Assembly (NCBI RefSeq): GCF_001619985.1 | Contig: NW_017264199.1 | Span: forward strand, 1,302,001-1,366,000 | Length of the DNA stretch: 64,000 bases | Direction of reading: 5' to 3' | From: Xylona heveae TC161 | Taxonomy: Eukaryota; Ascomycota; Xylonomycetes; Xylonales; Xylonaceae | Part shown: positions 47,392 through 59,932 of the stretch, in pieces | How the letters are laid out: every line of letters begins with the position of its first letter | How positions within the stretch are numbered: position 1 is the first letter of the stretch | Notes under the pieces: generated by a model | The model's input: only the letters and a program-made list of their open reading frames with translations | Databases searched by the model: none | Told to the model about the DNA's origin: nothing | Program-made: the position numbers and the translations under genes

Positions 47392-48127
47392 CTAATAATC
47401 TGAACCTTTATTCCTTCGGGCACTCTTTTTATCGCTACGGCCTTTTTTCATTCGCATCTTTGCTTCCTTTTCGGCTTGTTTTCTGTAGATGAAATTCCAG
47501 AGTTAGCTTGATATGGATGTGTTTATTTATGCCAGTGACATAGCTTTTGTCCTTACAATCCTTTCACGCGTTCTCGCTGCTCATCTGACGTCTCTCCGGG
47601 TATGGTATTCCGTGCAGCTTGCAAAATCAATTCGTGCAATCTTCCAAAACATTGGTTTGCATTTTTGGCCTGACTTCGGGTGTCATCGGCTTGAATTATC
47701 AGACTATTCGAGTTTGGAGCGTAATAGCGGGAGTCCTTGATGCTGGCACGGAGGGGACGCGGCACCCAGTTGTAAAGTGCATCAAGCGAAAGACGTAGAG
47801 TCGCCTTGGAATTTACTCTGTTCGCAGAAGAGTCGATCAGTTAGCGGTTTCGCATTTTGCGAAGTGCGCGCTTCAGTCATACTTGTTCACATTCTGCCCT
47901 CCTGGACCCGATGATCGACTGAAAGACACCTGTCCCAAATTCTTCGGGATTGAATCTGGAGTGCAATTCGCGATCCATCGTCTGGCCGCCGCTAGTTCCG
48001 CCTCATCCAAAGACCCCGAGCGATTTGTGTTTGAAGCCAGACGTCGACAAGTGAGAGAGCCCACAAACGAATTTCGGTGGATTTTCGGTAACAGACTTCT
48101 AGCTCCAGCAAGGTGCCGCAGCATCAT
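47392..48127 (-). CDS. Mitochondrial RF-1-domain peptidyl-tRNA hydrolase (ICT1/Pth4 type)
   Basis: Rescues stalled mitochondrial ribosomes by hydrolysing the peptidyl-tRNA ester bond; no codon-recognition domain is present. Exons in transcript order 48127-47883, 47817-47557 and 47482-47392 give 198 residues. A basic, hydroxylated N terminus (MMLRHLAGARSLLPKI) looks like a mitochondrial presequence. The catalytic loop SSGPGGQNVNK carries GGQ at residues 76-78, followed by VNSKATLRLSLDAL. A very basic tail (RMRMKKGRSDKKSARR) is the ribosome mRNA-channel-binding tail expected of this family. Whether it is the ICT1 or the YOL114C/Pth4 orthologue cannot be decided by eye. Confidence 0.88.
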
Positions 48128-48948
48128 CTCCTCGAGAATCACGGCGCCTTTCAACACATCAAGGAAAACGTACAAACGTTAAGTAGTTGACGAGAAGTCC
48201 AGAAGGTGAGCTTTCGGGGTCCATTCAGTCTGTTCCTCATCAGGTTAGACGGACTTTGTTACTCGCTTTTATTACCTTTTTGGGTTTGACGTGAGCGTTT
48301 CCCTGCTTGCACACGTGACCAGGCTTAACCCGAACGGGCGTGGGTTTGGCGGGAGAGCAAAGAGAAGTAGAGAATTCACCTGTCAGGCTACACAATTAAT
48401 CTGTCAGTCTCTTTCAAGTTCTCTTCTCCATCTTGTCATTCCCATCTTTCTTCTTTCTCATCACGAATCTCTTTCTTCACTTATCTGCTTCAGCCTGATT
48501 ATCGATCTCCTTGTTTTCCTTTTTCACTAGCCGGTGTTCCTTGGCCCTTTCAGATTGGCCTCCGCGTTCACATCCGACGGGCACTATCTTCTCCATCTCG
48601 CCTCCTCCGACGACCTCGGATCTTATACGTGCCTCGACATGGATGTTGCATCGCAAATCCATTGCTGAAGCTTATGCCCATCTCGCCCGTTCTACTACAT
48701 CTTGAGACCGACGCGGACGTTTCTATCTAAGAAATTAGTCCTGTTGTTCCCAAGTGAGCTCCTCACGAGAAATACTACATCTTTCTCTCCATCTCTCTCG
48801 TCTTGTAGATGATAACTTGAGCCCTGATCTGCTCTTGTCACTGCCGTGTCCAATCCTCCTTCTCCTCCAACGCCATTACTTTCTACTACTTATTTCTGCT
48901 CTTCTCTTCTCTTGCTGGGTTGTCTCCCTATAACCAATTGCCGCATAC
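48128..48948. promoter_or_regulatory. Divergent promoter and leader, GGQ hydrolase / NAB3
   Basis: About 820 bases. From about 48410 to the NAB3 start the plus strand is strongly pyrimidine-rich (CTCTTCTCC-type), typical of a fungal 5' leader. No coding frame supported. Confidence 0.55.
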
Positions 48949-51900
48949 ATGACTTCTACTCCTCCGCCCGAAGCACCAGCGTTTCGCGGGAAGACTCTCT
49001 CTCCAGTATCTCCGCGTCCTGTCCATCTGCCGGAGCCATCCAACATTCCCATACTTGAATACCAGATGGACCCGGACTTTAATACCACGGCCAGCCATCT
49101 GGTTGCCAGCCAAACAAACCCTGCCGCCGCCATCACCGTCCAGAATCAGCCCATCGGCGCCTCCAATGCTTCTCAGTCCGTCGCCGCCCACGCCGAACCA
49201 CCAGTTCAAGCTCAAGCAGAGCTTGAGCAGGGAGTAGATCAAAAAGGACCCTCTCCCGAGGGCAGTGGGGTAGAAGATGGCACCGACGATTATGCCATGT
49301 CCTTAGACAATGACGATGAAGATGGATCCGATAATCAAACCTCTCCTCCATCCATCACGGCTCCTCCCGCCAATTCCACCTCATTATCAATTAACACCGG
49401 TGCTGCTGCTCCTACTAGTGCTCCTGTTATTCCTACTGCTGCTCCTCAGGATGCTTCTGCTGCTGGTGCTTCTGCTCCTGAGACTTTCGAGCCCCTTCAG
49501 ACTGACCGTGTTCCCGTCTCGGTCAGCGAGCTCCCTTCAGATATGGGCACGTATTTGTCGAGCGCCCTCAATGCCTCCGCTGGCTCTACAGCCCAACCAC
49601 CTACATTCAGTGATGCTTTAGCACCGAGTGCCGCCCTGAATGAGGCTGCTAAAGCGTCTGTCCCCATGCCAGCAGGAGATCGAACCGGAGTAAGCTTTGG
49701 TGAGGGAGAACATGGGGGAGGAGTGAATTATCAAACCTTGCTGGAGAATCTTTCTCCTCCCTTGACGGTCAATGCTGCACCTGGTGCTGAGACACTCACC
49801 GCTGCCACGACAGCCTCACCGACCACAGCTTCCACTGTGCCCAGACCAGCCAGCGCTGCCAAATCCCCTACCGCAGTCCTTGCCCCGCCTGCCAATCTGC
49901 CGCCGCGTCCGCCGCCACAAGAGAAACCCAATACGCATCCCAACTATGCCCCCGGCGACGATATCCGTTCTTATCACCCGCATACGCAGGCTTCTCCTAC
50001 CGCCCCCTTCCCTCCTCAGACCAGCACATCCTATCGTCCCTCGCAGGGTGGCCTTGCCTCGCTCGTCGCCGCCGGAGCTCCAGGCACGTCCTCGGTAGCC
50101 AATGGACTCCCCCCTCCACCGCTCGCGACCTTTCAGCAGAGTGCCCTTCCCGCTCAGCCGCAACAGCAGAGTCCCTCCTCGGCGCAGAGCTACCGTTCCA
50201 AGGATAAGAGTGAGAGGGGCCTTGGTCGGAGCAGCGACGACGACTCCGAAGTGCCTTGGGGCCCGGAGATACAAAAGAAATACGACGAATTTCTTCACGA
50301 TGAGCGGGTCTATGTCACAGAGGGACAATGGGATCGTTTCCCACCCAACTCGAGAATGTTCATCGGTGAGTGTAAATTCGAGCCTCGTTGCCAGCTCGTG
50401 CTAATCCTTTGTCCTTCGTCATAGGTAATCTGCCGACTGAGAAAGTTACCAAGCGTGATCTCTTCCATATATTCCACAAACATGGCCGTCTCGCACAAAT
50501 TTCAATCAAGCAAGCATATGGCTTCGTGCAGTTCCTTGAAGCTGGTTCCTGCTATCGTGCGTTGCAAGCTGAGCAAGGCATGAGCGTGCGCGGGCGGAAA
50601 ATGCGTAAGTCTTTCCAATCTTTTCTATGGACCCCAACGTCGATGTCTCCCCCCTCTAACCTTTGCCGGCACAGACCTTGAAATCTCGAAACCGCAGAAG
50701 AATACACGTAGCTCAACGGATTCGGGGCGACAGAGCAGCCGACGATCTCGTTCGCCAGACTATACGCGTGGAGGAGATTCATACCGAGGCGGTCGTGATC
50801 GGGTTGACCGCGCTTTTGATGCCCGAAACAGGGATTTCCCGCGTGGGCGAGATGACTACCGCCCGATGCGGTCTCCTTCGCCGCGAGGATTCCGCGGCGG
50901 ACGGGATGAATACAGGAGCGGCCGAGACCACTATGACGGACGTCGCCGAAGCAGATCTCGCTCGCCATTCGGGCGGGGTGGCCCCCGCTACAGAAGTCGT
51001 AGCCCCCGTGGCCGAGAAGCTCCCGCAGACGAGCTGCCCTTTCCTCGCCGCGCCCCTAAGGATGTGCCTGACGTGCAGCTAATTCTGTCAGATGAACTTG
51101 ACAGGTAGGCTGTAGCCGTGAATCTCGTTCCAATTTTTGCTGACACCATTTCCACAGAAACTTTATTGCCTTTGTCGAGCGCTCCTTCACCGATAGAGCT
51201 CTGCGTGTAGACGTGCTGTTCCTTAGTTCGCGCATTTCTGAAGAGGCTGTCTTTCGGAGGCAAATCTTGGAAGGCGTACAAGCCATTTCGAAGCTTACTC
51301 GCGCATCGCAAGCAACAGGACGAATTTCTCTCCAGATTTTCGACCGAAGAGGCGGTGCGGACAATGTCCGCTTCGATGGTACGTTTCGATGTTCATCCCT
51401 AGTAATGTTTTTGAAACCCCGTTCTCCGCGCTAACTTTTCTTCAGAATACGACAATTTGGACCCGCACATCTGCGCTGAACTCGTTGTGCGTGCAAAACA
51501 GACACATGGAGCACCGCCCCTCCAAACTGCGCCATACGGTGTGCCCGCACCAGCATTTAGCACTCCCCCGTACAGCCAAACTCTTCCTCCCCCTGTGGCC
51601 GCTGCTGTTCCTCCTGCGATCCAACCCGTTACTGCCGCTCCCCACGCGGCCGGCACACCAAATCTCGCCAACCTCATCACGTCACTTGACGGACCAACTC
51701 TTCAGAAACTGCTAGGCGTCATACAAAACTCACCTCAAACGCCGCAACAGCCTCCGATGACACCTATTCCAGCTCCCCCCACACCAGCATCGGCGACATC
51801 TATGACGACCGACCTTGCCAGCCTTCTCAGTGGCGCTGCTCGACAAGCTCCCGCACCACAACCTGTCGCCGCTCCTCCGCCTCAGCCGCCACAAGTCAAT

Positions 51901-52074
51901 CCCTATGCGGCCTTGGCCACCAACCCCGCGCTCGCATCGCTCTTGACTGGAGCTGCCGCGAATGCTCAAGCTGCGAGCCAGCAACAGTCGCCCATTCTGC
52001 AGCAACCGCAAATGCAGCAGCCAACGAATCAAGTGCAGAGTATCATGGAGCAGCTGACCAAGTGGAAACAGTGA
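48949..52074 (+). CDS. NAB3: Nuclear RNA-binding protein Nab3
   Basis: RRM protein of the Nrd1-Nab3-Sen1 type pathway, which terminates non-coding RNA transcription and hands transcripts to the exosome. Exons 48949-50365, 50425-50604, 50675-51104, 51158-51378 and 51446-52074 give 958 residues. A long acidic, Pro/Ala/Ser-rich head (about 1-465) precedes the RRM near 469-540, with RNP2 MFIGNLP and the RNP1-like AYGFVQF. An Arg/Ser/Gly-rich linker (RSPSPRGFRGGR, RRSRSRSPF) follows. Next is a conserved folded segment, DVQLILSDELDRNFIAFVER, and a Pro/Gln/Ala-rich C-terminal tail ending SIMEQLTKWKQ that resembles the self-assembly tail of yeast Nab3. RRP6, the downstream nuclease, is in the same window. 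Confidence 0.85.
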
Positions 52075-53010
52075 TCCGCCAAGGCAAAAATGAAATAGGA
52101 GATGATGATTTTTATGAGACAACGTTAATCTCGAAGGATATCATGGCCTTTCCCAACGACCTGAAGAACTTTGTTTCATTTGATTATGCACGGCGGGTTG
52201 CTAGGATTGGTCTTTATTTAAAAAAAGGAATTCATGGTGTATAGGAACTTTTTTTTCCCTGTGCGTGGCATCATTTCCATGCATCTTTCTCTTTCTGTTT
52301 TCCTCTTTTCTTTTTCTTTTTTCCTTCCTTTCTCTTGGGCGGCCGGAGCTAGGAGCTGGAACTGGCGATATTTAGCCTTTTACTAAATTATGCTTATCTG
52401 GCTGCTAAAGGCCATTTTCACTTGCTTAGTGGTGTCTGGGCATCTAGGGAATTCATTTGGTATTGCCACCGGGATTGGAGCCGGGAATTTTCATGTATGT
52501 TCAAATAATTCTCAAAATGTTTTCTTCTTCTTATTCTTATTTTTCGTTTTTTATTTTCTTCCTTTCGCGTGTTAGCTTTTTTAATACCATCTAAGCTCCC
52601 TTTTTTTCTCTATATGGATTCCCCTATTCGTTTCCGATTTTATTTTAGACTTAAATACCTAGGTACTCTTAATGTCGTATATGGAGAAGATTAGTTAAAA
52701 ATTCTCACTTTAAGGTGTGACAATCTGCGCTTATATGTAATGGAAATCTATTTTGGCGCTCTTGCGCGCCTGTTTGGCTAAACGACTGTGAACTATCAAT
52801 GCGAACTGAAGGGGAATTGGAAAGTTCAGACTCGGATGAATAGCGCCACTGCCGACGCACAAGGACGCGGCTGCAGGCCGAAGGGAATAGCTGCAACTCT
52901 AAAATTTCCGACCCCGGATTTTATCTGCAGGCGAGTTCGTTTATGGAGCAGGCCTTGCACGTACACACAGACTGGATCTGTGAAGATGTCAAATTAGTGC
53001 GATTGAGTCA
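52075..53010. other. Intergenic region between NAB3 and the Zn2Cys6 gene
   Basis: About 940 bases, T-rich from 52250 to 52620 on the plus strand (NAB3 3' side). The open frame 52390-52575 is a by-product of that T-richness. No gene or clear element otherwise. Confidence 0.6.
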
Positions 53011-55232
53011 ATGACGCATCCGAGGCCGGCAAGAAAACAAATGAGAAAGGGCACCCACAGCTGCGTGGAGTGTAAGTAAATAGAATGAACTAGGTTATCT
53101 AAACTTCTCCCTGGGCGTCGCTGACTACGGAGATTCAGGTCGACAGCGAAAGGTTCGCTGTGTCTTTCCAACAGGGGAATATCCGTCGAAAAAATGTTTA
53201 AATTGCTCCAGACGCGGAGCAGTATGTGAGTCCCAGGGCTTTCCGGAAGAGCGCCCAAATATTACGGAGGCTGCTGTAGATCAATCGGAACTCCTTTCAA
53301 GTGGACCTGCTGGTCCTGAGTTGAATTCATCATCGTCATCATCCATCACGACCACTTCCTTTTCAGAAGCTCTTAAATGCTTGCGAACCAAAGTGGCAAA
53401 GTCGCTCCAGCAAATACCTTGCACGTCGGTCCCAAATCAAGCTCCGCTGTCAGGGGAAACTTCTCCAAATGATCAGACCGCTGGCTTGTCGCAACATATC
53501 CGGTCTGACCGTGTACATACTGATTGTGCACCACTTGTAAAGCTCTTTGACAATGAAATGGTGAGTCAGAAGTCAAATGAAGACTTTTTTGAACATTTAA
53601 TTTTGCTGAAAAACCAGAGGGCAGGCTGGTCATTTCTTTGACCTTGATCAGTCTTCACGGAACTCCAGGACCAACCCGCGGCCTACTTTTGCTATCTCTG
53701 CCCAACATGCGCAAGCCGTAAAAGGACTCTGTGCAGCATTGCCGTCGGAGCGTGAAATGCAACAGATTTTCGACAAAAGAAGCGACTGGTGGACGATCTG
53801 GCGCGAGTCCTTTGGCTTACTCTGGGGGGATGAATCAGACGTGACCCTCCAAGATTTCGCAGTCAAAGCCTTCAACGATGGACATCCGGCATTACTCGCT
53901 ACTCTCTTGGTCTGTTTCGCCTTGAGCGTGGGTAATTATGAAAGATATATCCCGCCTGTTGAACGCTGGGTCGTCAATGATGATGAACTGGCTGGTTCCG
54001 AATACGGCTTGCAGTGTTTGATGAGCCTCGGCCTATGTTATCTGAGCGCGCTGCAACCTCGTCGTACGTGGCTTGTCTATCGAAGAGCCAATTCCTTGGT
54101 TCAGATGCAAGGGATCCATCGGTCTCACAGAGCGTCGGAGAGACTGGATTCAATCTTTTGGCAACTCTTTGACGCTGACCGTTGGGTGAGCCTCCTGATA
54201 GGACTGCCCTATTCAGTGCCAGATAAGTTGTGTGATTTACACATTCCGTCTGAGGATCAGGTTTCAGTAGTCACTTTTCATTACCGTCATATGTCGGTCC
54301 TGACAGGCCGCGTCATTGATTGCCTCCAGGCCATCAATGGTCCTTCTCTATCCGCTATAGCTTCGATCAGTGAACAGATAGACGATGTCAGTTCTCACCT
54401 GCCGCCGGCTTTCCTGGATCTTGACCAGATATCTGCCTGTCACGATTTCAAAGAAAAAAGTATTCGGCTCTATCGCCTCATGCACGTTCATCAGCTGAAG
54501 GCATACCTGCATCTCCCAATTTTTCTAAGCTCTGCCGAGGGGGATAGGCGGGAATACTGTAGAAAGACATGCGTCAACAGCTCCCGGATTCTGCTCAAGG
54601 CATACCTGAAAATTTATGACGCCGATCGCTCCAGAGCCAGGATTGACAACAGCATGAAGCTCACGAGCTTCTCTGCATTGACGGCTGCTGTAATCCTGCT
54701 TCTCGATTTACTTGGTCAGCGGCAAGACCAACACACAACCACATATCTAGCTGCTACGAACGACGCCGATAATCATTTGATCAACAGGACAGTTGCAACG
54801 ATGAAAGATTGCTCTAATTGTTTGGCAAGTTCACTGTGCGGGCAGTGTCATGCAGCCCTAGAAACCTTGCTCGCAGCCAGTCACAACATGGAAAAGGGGG
54901 CGGTTCGAAATGTGTCTTTGCCATGTTTTGGGGTGATTACAATCGGCCGCAAGCAGCACAGCCGCCGCTACAGCCGCAACTTGAGCTCAAGAGAAGCGCC
55001 TCCTCCCGAGCTTGAGGATACCAGTCATACGGACTTGCCACTTGACGGAGCTTTGGACATGAGTGACGGTTCTTTTGGCCTGTATCCCTATCCTCCGTCT
55101 CCAGATGGGATATACTGGGCGTATCAGGGTCCCTGGATGACTTCCAATCCTATACCGTCTACGATGCCCGGGGGAAGTGAAATGCCTGCTGATTTGACTA
55201 TTGCACCCGATATACCCTTTGATTTTCCATGA
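53011..55232 (+). CDS. Zn2Cys6 (C6) fungal transcription factor
   Basis: Binuclear zinc-cluster regulator with the fungal middle-homology domain. Exon 1, 53011-53071, encodes the first two cluster cysteines and is joined in phase to exon 2, 53139-53560. The cluster reads C18-x2-C21-x6-C28-x11-C40-x2-C43-x6-C50, with RQRKVR between the second and third cysteines as usual. Exon 3 starts at 53625 (protein about 696 residues) or 53652 (687); both acceptors keep the frame. The middle domain includes FDADRWVSLLIGLPYSVPD, the motif typical of fungal_trans proteins. The C terminus is Pro/Gly/Asp-rich (YPYPPSPDG) and could activate transcription. No biosynthetic cluster surrounds it, so its target is unknown. 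Confidence 0.88.
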
Positions 55233-56126
55233 TTAATTACAGAGGACTTGGTCTTTGATTCAAAAGCATAGTGTTGCCAGAGAGAATACATTATGATCAA
55301 CGTAACAATTTCTTTGCATTGGAGCTAGTCTTGTGCTGCCCTATTTCTGGTCCTATGCTACAGTGAAGGCATCAGTGCAGCACACTCTCAGGTGGACCGT
55401 TGGTCAGAAGCAGCGCATTCGCTATGGTGCGCACGGTGCGCTTATTCGGGGTCCTAGAGGCCAAGATGCTTCTGCAGCCTGCTAGACAAAGCAACCTCTG
55501 CTGCTTTGCATTAGACACACAGTCTGATAGAGCCGTACAGATGGCTACTCTATAAGGCATGCCGCATCTAGGGAACGGTCTACCCTGGACCCTGGTAGTA
55601 GCGCATGTTGTATTGGCTGAAGCCTAAGCACGATTCACAACGCCAATGTGGATTTTCCTCCTTGAGTGAAAAAAAGAGGGAAAGGAATTTCCAAATTGTA
55701 TGTTTAATTTATGCCCATTCAGTGATTTTGATAAATATGAGGATGACGAGGAGGATGAGAGTGAGGATTATAATACATCTTGGAAGATAGATAGTGATGG
55801 ACGAGGGAGATATGAGGGAAATATAAGAATATAAGGTGATAGGAACGTGAAATGGCAAATGACGCAAAGGGACTGGGAGAAGAGAGAGAGAGATTCAGAA
55901 TAAGCAGCAGTCTAAGACGAATATTCATGCAGGTTTTTATTGTACACGATGAGGCATCGAGATAATATGTATGAAACGAGATGGAGAGAGGATGCATGAT
56001 TGAGAAAATTTGCTATTAAGACAAAGGGTGAATGGATGATATGGGCGATGATAGGTGTATGGATAAGTGGATCAATGAATACATGGATAAATGGGAAATA
56101 CACTTAGAAGGGAAGGAAGAGTAATA
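55233..56126. other. Convergent intergenic region
   Basis: About 890 bases between the Zn2Cys6 gene and the LETM1-like gene, which converge. A GAGGATGA-rich purine stretch lies at 55735-55900 and a TGGAT-rich echo at 56030-56100. No coding frame is supported. Confidence 0.6.
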
Positions 56127-57613
56127 TCATTGTCGAGCAGTAGAATTCTGGGCGGTGGTACTTGGGGTAGACGATGATGAAGAATGTGATGAAGACGGCC
56201 AGACAGAAGGCCTAGCGAGCAACAACTCCAGCACAACATCCTCTTTACTCGCGGTCAAACTCAACCATCTGCGCAGGGTTTCGCGCAAGTCGCTCTCCTT
56301 ACGGCCGAGTACGTCCACGCCACGCTCTGCTAGGGAACGCTTGACCTCGTCGATGTTCATGGGTGACACCCCGCCGCACTTGCGAATCAGGAGATCATCC
56401 ACGGCAAGGTAATCCGCGAGATACTTTCTGACGCGGTACCGCAGCAGGGCGGTCGGAGGCGAGACCGGGTACAGGCGGGAGTGGAGGTTGAGGGAGTTTG
56501 AAATGTGGAGAAGCTGGGCGGAACTGAGGCGGTCGACGGCGCTGAGGAGACGGTCATTGTTCGTTTTATTAGTCTTGGCGTCTTGTTGCACTACCGCATC
56601 ACGGTCGACTTCGGATTTTGAGTCAGATTCGGACTCCAGCTTAGGGAGCGGCGCGACTATGTGTCGGAAACTTTCTCTGCGGCGTAATTCCAGTTTTGCT
56701 CGCTCTCCTTGTACAAGACTGTCGAATTTGCATGTGCCTGGTACAAGAGCCGGGACAAAGGGTACAATGAACGGCGTGAATTCCCCAAAGACAAGTAAGA
56801 TGCCTCCGAACGCAAAGAGACGTTTCAAGTCGTAGCTTGTGCGGTGGAGAAGCTGGTATTGACTACGTGTGAGAACACCGGCGCGCGCGGCGTCAGCGGG
56901 AGTCTTATATCCAGACTCCGCTATAGAGGCATTTATCGGACGGGTGAGATTCCAATTTGTCCAGATAGCTTTCAGACCGTCTTTGTAGAAATTAAGATCT
57001 GCAGAAGTAAAGAGAAAGCAAGCTCTGGTTAGTTCTGTCCTAACAAAGATTGAAAATGGCACTTGCGGGAAATCGATTTGCTGGAAAGAATGAATGCAGT
57101 GATATAATCATTGCCGCAGATAGGAATGGATTTATGAAGACACTGTGGCCATTAGATGGCGGGGACACAAAACTTACAAGTTCTTCCACGCTGGAAGAGA
57201 AACGAGAATTGGCTCTGATCAGGCTGCCGCTCGTTGAGCACCAGTTCTGGCGCACGTGTACTGGCTGGTGGGTTAACTTTGTCGGCTCGTGAGAGAGTTG
57301 TAGAAGTAGCGTATGGAGCAGCATTCGTCTTGAATGCAGTCGTAATGACGCCGTTTCTCCTGCTGCTGCGGGTGCTGCTGACCAGCGTGCTAACAGCAAC
57401 GCCACTAGAGCGCTTGCCCCCAGCAATTGCCGAGCTATTATATCTTCTGGGCTGATATAATTGACTGCATCTTCCTAATCTCGAGCTTTGGAGGTATATG
57501 TCAAAAAAAGAGACAGGCGTTGTGCTGTGATTTTGGTGTAACCTGCGGAGTAAAGTTGCCTGAGACGAAGATGAAGCTGCGACGCGCACGCCGCATATTG
57601 CGTTTGAATTCAT
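56127..57613 (-). CDS. LETM1-like mitochondrial inner-membrane protein
   Basis: Two exons, 57613-57178 and 56998-56127, join in phase (T|AT giving Tyr) into 435 residues. The N-terminal 100 residues are basic and Ser/Thr-rich with few acids, fitting a mitochondrial presequence. NPPASTRAPEL and YLNFYKDGLKAIWTN are family-like. One membrane segment, FAFGGILLVFGEFTPFIVPF, is followed by the LETM1 ribosome-binding-like region: LVPGTCKF, LRYRVRKYLADYLAVDDLL, and the GVSPMNIDEVKRSLAERGVDVLG helices. LETM1 family proteins support mitochondrial K+/H+ exchange and insertion of translated proteins. A Ser/Thr-only C-terminal tail is unusual. Which paralogue this is (Mdm38, Ylh47 or another) is not settled by eye. 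Confidence 0.82.
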
Positions 57614-58658
57614 CGCATATGGAAAATTATTGAAGGTTGTTCGCCGTATAAAAGGCCAATAGGCCTAAGTATATGTAATCGACTTCACTGGATGGTGCTG
57701 GAATGAGAAGGATGTTAATTCAATGCATCTGCGGAGATGTTTTACTCTTGAGGTTCTCAATCTTCCCCAGAGAGATCTAATCTCCTCAGATCTTATCTTA
57801 ACCGAGATATCAAGTGTCGCACGCGAAAACTGATCAATTTACCTACTATAGACTAGTACACCTGCTCACGCGTAAGCTTCGCGATTGGGAACGCGTTCGC
57901 GTCTTTTGATCCTCCAATCAACATTGTATGCTGATGCATCTAACCTCAACACGATGAGATGGTGCAATCGACAACCCCCTAGTTTCATTCGTATCAGAAG
58001 ATGCGGGGTTTGAATTCGCCTTGATTCGAAATTTTCATCCTTTGACATCTTTGTTATCTTATTCTTACTACATCTAGTCAAGTCTACCTACAAGAGCGCC
58101 CTAACCTCTGCCCCCGAGCGGGGATGAGGCAGCCGCATAGAAAAATGACGCATATCCGGGTGGTAACACAGCGTTATGAGACCACAAAAAGCCTATATAA
58201 TGCACGATGCAAGGGCAATTGATCCGAAGCGAAAAGGAAGAAGAATCAATCGTGGAAAAAAAAAATCCTATCCGCCATGAGGACAACGGAGAATGAGGTA
58301 TGGAATGCAAACATGAAATAGAGGCAGCCGACGGAAAGCCTTGCTGAGAAGAATGGAAAATAAAAAGGAATAAACCACAGTCTGTCGAGTTGAAACAGTA
58401 AAATGTGTAAAGAAACCGTTCCAATACCCGTATGAAAAGTGCCCTCATTCTGGACACCTGCTCTCAACGCCGAACCACGTGAATTAAAAACAGAAAAAGG
58501 CAAAATCCTGAACCATAAAAGGTTTGTTCCTGCCATGTACAGAACGTATACAAATCCTCCGGGTGCCACTTTAAAATCATAAACCATCGTTGCATCGTAA
58601 AGAGAGGATATAACCCTTTGCGGCCCAGCTCATGTGCAAAGGACGAAGCCACTCTTCT
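57614..58658. other. Intergenic region, LETM1-like promoter and WHI5/NRM1 3' side
   Basis: About 1 kb. Both flanking genes are on the minus strand, so this holds the LETM1-like promoter at left and the 3' region of the cell-cycle gene at right. No recognisable coding sequence or repeat. Confidence 0.6.
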
Positions 58659-59932
58659 CTACTGCGGTGAAACCAACTCTCCACCGAGCTCCATGCCGAG
58701 TGTATCTTTGTTGACTGGGTCTCGGTTGACGTGGGGACTCCCGCCGCTGGGGGGCACCAGGGCATCAAAATTGAGTTTTCTCCGAGCCTCCTTGGTGGCG
58801 GCTGGAGTCTTGACGGTAGCTGGCGTACGAGATCCCCAGAGTCCTTGTGCCGGGCTGGGCGTGACGTTGATGAAGTCGGCGAAATTGAAGGCTTGAGATG
58901 GTGTCATGGGTGCGCCGAAATTGGTCAGGAACCCGCCACCACCTGGTGTCGTCATCATCGACGAAGGGAGCGCCGGGTTTCTCGAAGGAGGTGTCGATGG
59001 GGGGTAGAGGCGTGCCTTCATTGCAGGATTCGCCGGGGATGGAGACGTTGCCAGATAAAGAAGCAGATCTGCACCTTCTTCGCCAGTTTCGCCATTGCGA
59101 ACAAGAGCTTGATCCACATCCCCATTGCGTATACGGTTCAGCCGGGCACCACGACTTGGTGGGGGTGTACGAGGAGACGAATTGATATGTGAGGAGTGGA
59201 CTTGAAAGGAGTGGAGGGGAAGGTCCTGGTCATCGTCATCGTCCGAAATGGTCCCCAGCATGGAATGACCAGGATTCGCCGGTACAGGCGAGGTTGCCGG
59301 GACAAATGACGCTCTGGCTTTATTCGAAACGGAGAACCGAGATTGTTGTCGTTGAAGTGCCGGGGAGGATTCAGGGAGCTGGTATGTGCTCTTCCACGAT
59401 GAAGGTCGGGTCAGGTTGGAGCCATTGCTGGGCGTGGCTCGTGCCCGCTTTCGAGCCGAAGGAAGTGCTGAAGATGCTTTTGTAAAGGTATGGTGCGTAG
59501 GTTGTTTACGGTGTCCAGCAACACTGCTTCCGGATCGGTGGATGTCATCTGAGAAGAGAGCGGGACCCATCGGCGAGGAGCTCAATATTCCTGAGGGATA
59601 TGCACGCTCAGAAACAGTTGAGGAAGCATCAGAGATGGTTTCGCCGCTCGAGTTCCGTCGCTTCCGCTTGAGTTCTTGTTCGACTTTGGGTTCGATGGTA
59701 TCGAGGGTGAGATTCTCCCAGCCATGTCTGGCTTTGAAATTTGCCAAAGCAAGACGGTTTTGTAAAACTCGGGCCATCTATGACTGAGATCAGCAAAAGT
59801 AATTTGAAGGTTTGAATGGGAGGGCTGATGAGCAAAAGGAGATAAGAGAGTGCTTACCCTGGCAACCTCAGCTCTCCTCAAAACCTTCTCCACCACTTCT
59901 CCGGATTGCTCCGGACGTCGAAGAGAAGACAT
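58659..59932 (-). CDS. WHI5/NRM1-family G1/S transcriptional repressor
   Basis: Whi5 and Nrm1 bind SBF/MBF and repress G1/S genes. Two exons, 59932-59858 and 59777-58659, give 397 residues. The family (GTB-type) motif is near residues 30-50: VLQNRLALANFKARHGWENL, preceded by an acidic/basic helix (VVEKVLRRAEVARMARVLQ) that spans the splice junction. The rest is disordered and full of Ser/Thr-Pro sites (TPPPSR, SPSPANP, STPPSR, TPSQAF), which fits control by cyclin-dependent kinase. An ATG sits exactly at the start of exon 2, so a model starting there would lose the first 25 residues of the helix. CGCG-core sites lie about 670 bases upstream. Confidence 0.82.
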